Assembly (NCBI GenBank): GCA_022539475.1
Contig: VCMS01000129.1
Span: 19,106-83,105, forward strand
DNA length: 64,000 nt
Direction: 5' to 3'
DNA from: Gracilaria domingensis
Taxonomy: Eukaryota > Rhodophyta > Florideophyceae > Gracilariales > Gracilariaceae
Position 1 is the first letter of the stretch. Each line of letters begins with the position of its first letter. The notes under the pieces are model-generated. The model had not been told where the DNA came from. It saw nothing but the letters and a program-made list of their open reading frames with translations, and did no database searches. Below are positions 57,201-64,000 of the stretch, one piece after another. Both the position numbers and the translations under genes were made by a program.

Positions 57201-58190
57201 ACGCAGGTGGAAGGAAACTGTACCTCACTTTGAGGAAAGACTTCTACTGGCCGGCCATGGCGGTGGATTGTTACGCTACGGTGCGGTTCTGCACCGAGTG
57301 CGCGAAGAATCGCGTGAAACTCCGAAGGAATTCGAAAAAAGTGAAACTATTCCCTGCCAGGGCGCCGCTTGAATTTGTGGCAATCGATATCCTCGAACCA
57401 TTGCTTACCACTCGGAGAGGTAACAAATTTCTTCTCGTTATCACCGATCGGTTCTTGAAACTGGTTCGGACAGTACCTCTCAAGAGGATTACCGCATTCA
57501 CAGTCGCGAAGGCATTTGCCACGCACTGGATCTTTGTGTACGGCCCTCCTGTGGAGTTATTATCCGATAACGGAAAGCAGTTCGCATCCCGGTTCTTCCA
57601 GGATGTTTGCCGCATCATGGACGTGAAAAATCTTTTCACAACCACTTACCATCCCCAGTGTAATGGGCAGGTTGAACGGTATAACCGTACGATGCTGGCA
57701 TCTCTCCGTTCTTACGTTGCTGACCACCCAAAAACATGGGACTTATACACTGACGCGTTAACCTTTGCGTATAACACGCAGGTGCACAGGACTACTGGTG
57801 TTTCCCCATTCGAACTGGTCTTGTCAAGGACACCCCCGCCCGTGGCGTTAGAATCACAAGCTACCTTGGGCAATTTCCCATCCGTGGGTGATTACCGCCA
57901 AAAATGGAAGGCGTCGCTAACGAAGTTAGTCCCCGCTGCCCGGAAGTCCATGGCAAAAGCCCAAGCCGCTTACAAGCGTGTTTTGACGCTCGCTTGCGAG
58001 GAAGAACCCCTGAACCACTTACTGTGGGTCACCGTGTCTTCGTACGGAAGGAACACTACAACCCTGAAAGGGATAAACGTCATAAGCTCTCGCCCGTGGC
58101 GGATGGACCCTTCCAGGTAGTCTCGGTTACACCGGACACTGTGGTGGTACAAGTCGCTGACGCGCAGGAGCGGATCTCCCGCGACCGCGT
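54299..58190 (+). pseudogene. pol of gypsy element C: protease, reverse transcriptase, RNase H, integrase
   Basis: Domains in order: aspartic protease with VLDTGAGPNF (about 54,518-54,550), reverse transcriptase about 55,500-56,280 with LDANWGYWQVPV, FGLTNAPATFQ and the YLDD active site at 55,988-55,999, RNase H about 56,380-56,790 (DTDSSDHQVGC, YTDHSLLRWL, ADALSRL), and integrase about 57,100-57,850 with an HHCC zinc domain (57,170-57,310) and a D,D,E core (VAIDIL, LLSDNGKQF, GQVERYNRTM). The integrase C-terminal block follows (FVRKEHYNPERDKRHKLS, to about 58,190). Protease to integrase in this order is diagnostic of Ty3/gypsy. It looks almost whole, with a few breaks. Confidence 0.9.
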
Positions 58191-59951
58191 GGTACTGGCC
58201 CCCCCACCCTCGTCTGAGGTTACCCCGTCTCGTACGGAACCCGTGTCTACGGACTCAACAACACCGGTACAACCGGAAACAAATGTGGTGTCAAGACCTT
58301 CAGTCTTGCCCCACCCCAACAGAGGCCTTACAGACCTCCCGGTGGAGTCGGATCACCCGACTGCGTCGGAAAACAATAGCCACACTGGCACCCCCGTTTC
58401 TACCCCATCGTTGGGTTCGCTAACCCGCGATGCGGGACGCTCTGCCACTCCCCACGCCGCTCCATCTAAGGAGTGGGAGGAGGGTATCCGCTCTGCTGAG
58501 GATTCAATTCCGACGTCGCGTCGTGAGAACAACCGTGCAGCACGGACTGGTCCGACATCTCCGGATGTTCCGGTCAGTGAAGGGACCACGCGCTCGCAAC
58601 GATCGCAACATACACCTGTCCACGGGAAGTTTACACCGTCGCCGGTTGAGGGCACTCACGCAGAAGCGGAATCATTGAAGTCACAAGAAACTCGTGGTTT
58701 ACCAGCCGCGCTGGGTCAAACGGAGTCGAATGATGTCGCCGGCATAAAGCCGACGTCGTCGGAACGAAGCCTCACTGGGGAAAGCGCAGCGACACCGCAA
58801 CCCACCGCGCAACGCGATGCAGAAGGACCAGAAACCCTGGGAAATACTGCGGAGCAGCCTCGAGCAGGAAAAAAAGGGACCCCAAGTGCCTCGGTATACA
58901 CCGAAACCACCGTTGGTGGAATGCCGGACGCTCCGGGGAGAGTTCACGTCAAGGACGGTACGAAATCACCAAGTGCTGGGTATAAGATATCGGCGCAGGC
59001 GCAGCCGCCCGTCGAGATCGCGAGATTGAACGCCGCCGGCGGTGTCAAAAGCCCCGGTAACCCGGACGTAGCCGTTCAGAACGGGAATCAAAAAGTTGGA
59101 AAAATTGGAAATTCACGGCGCAGCCGTTGAGCGACACCTGTAACAGGGAGGCGGTTCTCCCAAGGGAGCGTGGAAACCAACCGTGGGAGCAGTCACGCGC
59201 ACGCACGGTGGTCGAGCCCCGTGAGGAGGCATCTCCCGCGTCAAGCGGAAATGGCGATCAGCAAGCCGCTGCGGCACCGACTGAACCGTCACGACGGAAG
59301 GATCCACGCAAACTTGCGGTACGACGGCAAGGCGTTGCCAGCTCATCTAGCGTCACCACCCCTCAAAAGGGAATTGCCACCGCCGAGCGGGATACTGCGC
59401 AGGCAGAAATGCGCGCCATGAGAAAGCGAGGCGACCACCGTGATTCGGGTATTGAGCGCCCCCTAAGAGGTGAAGCAATCGCACGAATTACGGCAAGCCG
59501 CGCGGAAGTTCCACTCGTGGATATCGCACCCCCAAAAGGGTTGTCGCAAAGAGATGTGACTACAACACGGCGAGGCCGGCAAGTGTACGTTCAGGAGTAC
59601 GTTGTCGCCGACATTGTCGGGCATACCTGGGACCAGGAGGGCATCTTGTTATACCGCGTCCGTTGGTACGGTTACAACCCAAGTTGGGATACTCTTGAGC
59701 CAATCGAGCACCTGCCTCGCTCGAAGGTCATTAGTTATCACCGAAAACGGGTACTGCACCGCCAGCGACGCTGGATCAAGCCCAAGTGGGATGAGGTTGC
59801 CGTGGAAACGGAGGAAGTCAGATCGTTGGCACACACACGTCATGCGACGGGATTGAGTCCACACCACCGAGGTGGAATGCCTGTCGCATTGACGGTTCGA
59901 CCGGCTCGAGCCGTGAGAACACCGATTTTCGGAAGGAAGGCTCACTCCTGA
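58191..59951 (+). pseudogene. pol tail of gypsy element C: long linker and chromodomain
   Basis: About 1.4 kb of Ser/Thr/Pro/Glu/Gly-rich, low-complexity coding sequence separates the integrase C-terminus from a chromodomain at about 59,595-59,755. The chromodomain reads YVVADIVGHTWDQEG, LLYRVRWYGYNPSWDTLEP and IEHLPRSKVISYH, with the aromatic residues expected of a methyl-lysine-binding cage. A basic tail follows to 59,951. In known chromoviruses the chromodomain sits close behind integrase, so the long linker is unusual. The same arrangement is seen in element A. Confidence 0.8.
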
Positions 59952-60185
59952 GGGTTTTTCATCCAGCTCGCTGGTAATGGTCTCGCTGCCACACCATGAG
60001 CATGGTTTTTCCCCTCGGAAGGGTGCGTTTTTCGCAGCGCATCGCATCGCATTGCATTAGCCGGCTATGCCGGTGAGGAAGGAATACACCGTCGAAGACG
60101 TGAATGAAGCAAAGAATCTTTTTATCTCAAGGCTATACTACTGTGAACAGGTAATTACGCACGCATGGGGAAGCTCGGCTCCCGT

Positions 60186-62120
60186 TTACTGGCCGTCGCC
60201 ATCGCCCTCATTCTGAGGAGGCATACCGCCAAGGCGTTGAGCCAAGGCATCCGCCATAGCGGTGACGTCGCCAGAGGCCGCACTAGCACTTAAACCCGCG
60301 CCGCGGAGGAAGCGAGCGATAATCGCACCTTCGTTCACACCCGCTGGCGGGGGATGAGCTGCAGCAGCCGCAACAGCGGGAAGAGCCGGCTGAGCCGGAA
60401 TGGGTACCGGAATGGGAACCAGAGTGGGAGCGATGAAGTCAGCCGCCGAGGCGGAGCCGACAAACGGAGCAGAGCCGGCGCTCTCCCCCGCAGGGGTTGC
60501 GTCGATCTCTTCGATCATCTCGATATCGTCACCGCCCCTGTTCTCGGGCTGATTATCCACCATTGGATCTCCCCCGAGGTACTCTCGGTAATACTCATCC
60601 GAGTTCACAAACCCAGTTGGGTGATCGGCCGGCACGCGCCGGGGAGCAGAACGGAGCTCACCCGCTTCCTCAGCGGTAATCTCCCGATAATCCCACGGGT
60701 CGAAGAAGACATAATCGCCCGCAAGAGCGGTATTTCTTCCCAGACCTGGGCCGTATCCACCCGCGTTCGGGGAATCACCGCGACTACTCTGAGAAAGAGG
60801 CACTTCGGTCCAGTCGATACTATCGATATAATCGAGAAGGCTCAACACCTCGTCGTTGTTGGCACGACCTCCGAGGGGGACTTCCAAATCCAAACTTCGG
60901 ATGGCCGCCCGCACGCGGGGAGGGATGAACCACAGTCGATACTGGTCATATGCCTCAGCGAGGACAAACGCCGCGGTGCGGACAGCCCATTCGGTGACGA
61001 CAACCGACCACAACCCAGTCCTGGGATCTGTGAGCAGGTATGACCCTAAGTAGGTGAACACCGGGGGCAACTCGATGTATCACCCCCGGCATGCCTCGAG
61101 GTAACTCTACCACTCTGGCAGAGGTACATACCGACCCTGTCGGTGCGCAGCCGCGATATGGCGGATCTCCACGTTCTGATATGGAGCGAAGTACCCAAAT
61201 TGGGATCGAGACCGCCTCTCATGGCGGATGAAGTTCTGAAGGAAGTTAGACCGCGAACGGCGGGGGAGATATCGAAACTCAGCCCGAAGAATCGGTCTTG
61301 TCCAGCACATGGCTTCCTGCCGTGCAACGGGCATTCCCCGCCAGGCGAAGGTTTCCAACTCCGCTAGGCGGTCACAGTAACTGATTTCCCCGGGGGTGCG
61401 GTAAAACGCCACATCGAAGTCCATCCCTGGCGGGATAGGAAACTCGAACGGCGCCCGGCCTTGCCGTTTGTAAGCCACCATGACAAAGTTGGCATGGGCT
61501 TCTTCCCGGGATTGTCGATTCTCCTGCGCTACCTGATGGACAGGAATCGCGATGCGCGTGCGCCAATCCCACGAAGTGGTCACCATTGCCGGGAGGTCCC
61601 CCGGAAGGGTGTTGCGTCCGTCGGCATACTCAGTGATGAGGCTTTCATTGAACACCGCAGTTGGGTGGAACCACGGTGCGAGCCGGAGGCGCCTCGTATG
61701 TCGCCGGTTCGCCGGGTTGAGCCCTACAAGGGAGTTGAAAGACGGCCAGACCACACCTGGATGGAACCCGAGGACGGGGCCCGCGAGAGCGGCATGCTGC
61801 GCGGAGGATCCTGCGGCAGGGTTCGATTGCCCCGCGGACGGGTTGGAGGCCTGTTGAGGGAGCGGAACGGAGCGGAATCCGGTGAGGCCCCCTTTGGGGA
61901 ACGGTGGTTGGTTCGGAGGCTGGTTCGGTGGAACACCACTCATAGTGAGGTCTAGTTCCGGTGTCGGAGGAAAGTTGATCGCAGGAGCGAGAGAGAGTTC
62001 GGTACTCTGAGGAGGTGCTGCTACTGCAGGAGCAGGGAGCACGTCGTTGACGGGAGAAGGAGAAGAACATACCGGAGGAGCGGGGAGCGCTGCACTTATA
62101 CCTTCTTGGCTCGGCGCCAT
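60186..62120 (-). pseudogene. antisense coding region of gypsy element C
   Basis: About 1.9 kb read against gag-pol, starting 43 bases from the 3' LTR and ending 235 bases from the convergent end of pol. Two long open stretches (337 codons on the LTR side and 294 on the pol side, same frame) are separated by a short interruption. Composition: Pro/Ala/Ser/Gln-rich start, then RLAPWFHPTAVFNESLITEY, WDWRTRIAIPVHQVAQENR, GEISYCDRLAELETFAWRG, FGYFAPYQNVEIRHIAAAHR, YRLWFIPPRVRAAIRSLDLE, YIDSIDWTEVPL, GDYVFFDPWDYREI and DHPTGFVNSDEY, a Pro/Ala-rich acidic part, and EGAIIARFLRGAG. Homologous regions lie at the same place in elements A and B. It has no recognised domain or membrane segment. About two breaks are seen. 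Confidence 0.8.
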
Positions 62121-62150
62121 CCTGCCCTCGTCGAGGTTGTATTACCGCCT

Positions 62151-62161
62151 AAGGAGGGGGA
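62151..62161 (+). other. polypurine tract of gypsy element C
   Basis: AAGGAGGGGGA lies two bases before the 3' LTR. Its position and sequence agree with elements A and B. Confidence 0.75.
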
Positions 62162-62163
62162 TA

Positions 62164-62944
62164 TGTAGTGCAACGCTCATCTATGAGTATTCGGACAGGG
62201 CTTAGTCATATTTCCCGTTTACGGGTTTGCCTGGTACACACCAGTATATGACTAGTAGTTACTACTGGTTGCCATTGAGATGGTTCGGACACGTGGGACA
62301 CGGTGTGTGAGTCATGGGAGGTTGGCCACTACACGTGGAGAATTGCCACAATTTGTGGAATGTTTAGTAATATTATTCATTAATTTTAGCGCGAACAGTA
62401 CTTAGCGCGCCGGCGTCGCCGCCGTCGCGCCCAGTAAAGTTCCCCAACCAGGGTGACCCTACTGACCGGTCTTGGATCTAATCGTTCACGCCTTCGGCGG
62501 TGCTCGACTCCTAATCGGAGAGACTCCCCCTTGACATGGTTCGTTTATCCACCCTGCGTCCTCTAAAGGAACCCAGCTGTGGGAGTGTTTTACCGCTGTT
62601 TGTCGCGTTCGCCCCTGTATAGGGAAAGCCCCGGCAGTATGCCGTTATCCTTCGTCACCTTGTCGCAAGGCCCCACCCCGTGGTGCTCTCGCTCCCCTTT
62701 TCCTTTTCCCTTTCTTTCCTCCAACCCTCTTCTGAGGTAATGCACACCCACGTGTCGTGGTACTCTCTTTTCCGATCCACCTTTCTATTTCAACTCTCAT
62801 CGCCCCGTCGTGACGATTTGGCCCCGGTCTTACACCCGGCTGGTTGTGCCATACCAGAGAGGCTCTGTTCGCTTCGCTACCCTCCGTAGAGGAAGATCCC
62901 GAACGTCTTTTTGGTGTTTTTTCCCGCTCACGGGTTGCACTACA
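62164..62944 (+). repeat. 3' LTR of gypsy element C
   Basis: A 781-bp direct repeat of 51,151-51,932 with the same 11-bp inverted tips. The antisense coding region starts just inside it, so an outward-firing promoter activity of this LTR could serve that gene (inference). Confidence 0.95.
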
Positions 62945-63118
62945 TAAAGACTTCCAAACAAGTCATTTATAGAGTTCTAGACCGTTCCATGTTCTAAATA
63001 TAGTGACTTAAACGGTTCTGTCAGAAGATCTCGATACTTTCCGAAGTCCATCCAAAACCTTCCGGCTTTTTCAGAAGGCGGGGGCTGGGGGTTCTAGAAC
63101 TTTCTAGTATTTCTTAAA
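62945..63118. other. right flank of gypsy element C
   Basis: TAAAG follows the LTR directly (compare AAAAG at 51,146-51,150 on the left). No gene is seen. Confidence 0.4.
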
Positions 63119-63562
63119 ATGTTCCAGAAATGTTCTGAGTTTTTAAATAGCCGCTATGTTTACCGTTGCTTACGGTGCGACAGTGCCCGAAGAACTTGTT
63201 ATCTGACTCGTGACAAAGTGGTGCTGAGTACGAAGACCTGTCAGACTCAATTACGTTTAGTTGATATAACTCGCATCAGCGTACTCAAGTGCAATTCACA
63301 GAGCACTTTGCGCTGTAATCATAGTCTCTGCCTTCAGCTTCCGGTTCTTGCCATGGCTCCCGCTAACAACCCTGGCGTAAGTGCGCCTGTTACTGCCGTT
63401 TGTGTCGACAGTGCGCTTGCTACTGCCGCACCTATCGAGAATGCGCCTGCTGCTGCCGCCCTTATCGAATTCGTCTCGGATGCCGCCACTACTGCTTACG
63501 TGGATGGCATGAAAACCGAGGATGCCGCAAAAGAGGCCGAATTGTTAAAGTTATTTGCTTAA
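63119..63562 (+). CDS. hypothetical protein with an Ala-rich repeat, 147 aa (or shorter)
   Basis: The frame is open from 63,119. A more likely start is the ATG at 63,353 (MAPANNPGVSAPVTA), which would give about 69 residues, since the part before it is Cys/Arg/Leu-rich and not protein-like. From 63,381 about four degenerate 10-residue units follow (APVTAVCVD, ALATAAPIE, APAAAALIE, then a drifted one), made by a 30-bp repeat. It ends with a charged helix (EDAAKEAELLKLF). The function is unknown. It might be the beginning of another retroelement gag or a small host protein. Confidence 0.3.
   Translation: MFQKCSEFLNSRYVYRCLRCDSARRTCYLTRDKVVLSTKTCQTQLRLVDITRISVLKCNSQSTLRCNHSLCLQLPVLAMAPANNPGVSAPVTAVCVDSALATAAPIENAPAAAALIEFVSDAATTAYVDGMKTEDAAKEAELLKLFA
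63381..63510 (+). repeat. degenerate 30-bp in-frame tandem repeat
   Basis: Units share TGCGCCTG-TACTGCCG and a CTTATCGA-like second half. The period of 30 bases keeps the reading frame. Copies 1-3 are clear and the fourth is drifted. Confidence 0.55.
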
Positions 63563-64000
63563 TATCAAGCAGCGCCGCCGTCGGTGCCACGATTTACCCT
63601 CATAGCGCTGCCAAGAACTCCCGTCGTGTCCATGTTTCAACTTAATCGGGCTTAGTTGGCGGTGTAGCAACATGTCTATAGGCGTGCTGAAGGGTCAATG
63701 GCCAGGCATTGTTCTTTGAGAATTACTTATTCAGTTTTCATACGCACCCTTTGCACTTTGCGCCGATTTATAAGAGCTTTAGAGGCCCGTTTGTTGGACT
63801 TTTAGGTTCAGTTAGATATTTTTTCTTGCTTTGTGGTAAATTCTTGATGCCTTTTGTCCCTCCAAATCTTTCTTGTCTTCACACTATACTCTATGGAAGG
63901 AGCGCACTGGCTCGTGTTCACTTGTCGTCGTCGTGTGTCCTAAGTAATGCTGTTCATTGTATGAACATGGCTGTTTGACAAGTTATGTTACCAACCGCCA
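63563..64000. other. unassigned stretch at the right edge
   Basis: A T-rich plus strand with one open frame (63,709-63,978, 89 codons, Phe/Leu/Ser-rich) lacking any recognised domain. Nothing else is seen. Confidence 0.35.

Larger units (their letters stand above)
51151..62944 (+). mobile_element. gypsy element C: nearly whole Ty3/gypsy chromovirus-like LTR element
   Basis: Parts: 5' LTR 51,151-51,932, primer-binding site 51,936, gag 52,389-54,251, pol from about 54,300 (protease, reverse transcriptase, RNase H, integrase, long linker, chromodomain) to 59,951, antisense coding region 62,120-60,186, purine tract 62,151-62,161, and 3' LTR 62,164-62,944. The LTRs differ at about 26-27 places plus one single-base indel in roughly 780 bp (about 3.4%), so insertion was fairly recent. 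It looks nearly whole, with only a few breaks on the sense side and about two on the antisense side. AAAG is found at or within one base of both outer edges and may be the target duplication. Confidence 0.95.

Noticed and set aside
1-64000. CRISPR arrays, bacterial operons, rRNA genes
   Set aside because: There are no regularly spaced short repeats, no ribosome-binding-site-led gene rows and no rRNA-like sequence. The window is plainly eukaryotic.

Overview
The window is repeat-rich nuclear DNA of a eukaryote. I recognise no host housekeeping gene, rRNA or tRNA gene in it. What can be named is almost all transposable elements: three related Ty3/gypsy-type LTR elements with chromodomain-type pol genes, one Ty1/copia-type remnant, one Plavaka/CACTA-like DNA transposon, two PIF/Harbinger DNA transposons and several small inverted-repeat elements. 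Short intron-like segments near 9.0-9.6 kb carry yeast-like splice signals (GTATGT and TACTAAC). This mixture fits an alga (a red alga is my weak guess) or another protist or basal eukaryote. The sequence alone does not settle it.

Layout. 1-4,978: no convincing gene. 4,979-7,830 (minus): decayed Plavaka/CACTA-like transposase. 9,034-9,615: tandem intron-like units. About 10,021-19,428 (plus): old, heavily broken gypsy element A, followed at once by a broken copia-type remnant to about 22,430. 22,430-24,520: unassigned. 24,649-36,002 (minus): gypsy element B with roughly 1-kb LTRs. 36,003-41,450: decayed open frames, a PIF/Harbinger transposase remnant (37,813-38,530) and one copy of a dispersed hairpin repeat whose other copy lies at 24,520. 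41,471-44,745: a second PIF/Harbinger element with its accessory Myb/NAM-like gene (plus) and transposase (minus). The transposase is interrupted by two 433-bp MITEs and one 101-bp hairpin element. 44,745-51,150: mostly unassigned, with a helix-turn-helix reading frame at 49.6-50.2 kb. 51,151-62,944 (plus): gypsy element C, nearly whole, with 781-782-bp LTRs. 62,945-64,000: one small ORF with an Ala-rich repeat.

The most striking pattern is shared by the three gypsy elements. Each carries, between the end of pol and its 3' LTR, a coding region on the opposite strand to gag-pol. The three antisense regions are recognisably homologous at protein level, so the antisense gene is a standing part of this lineage and not a chance frame. 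The elements also share a primer-binding site, a purine tract, long inverted LTR tips, and, in A and C, a long low-complexity linker before the chromodomain.
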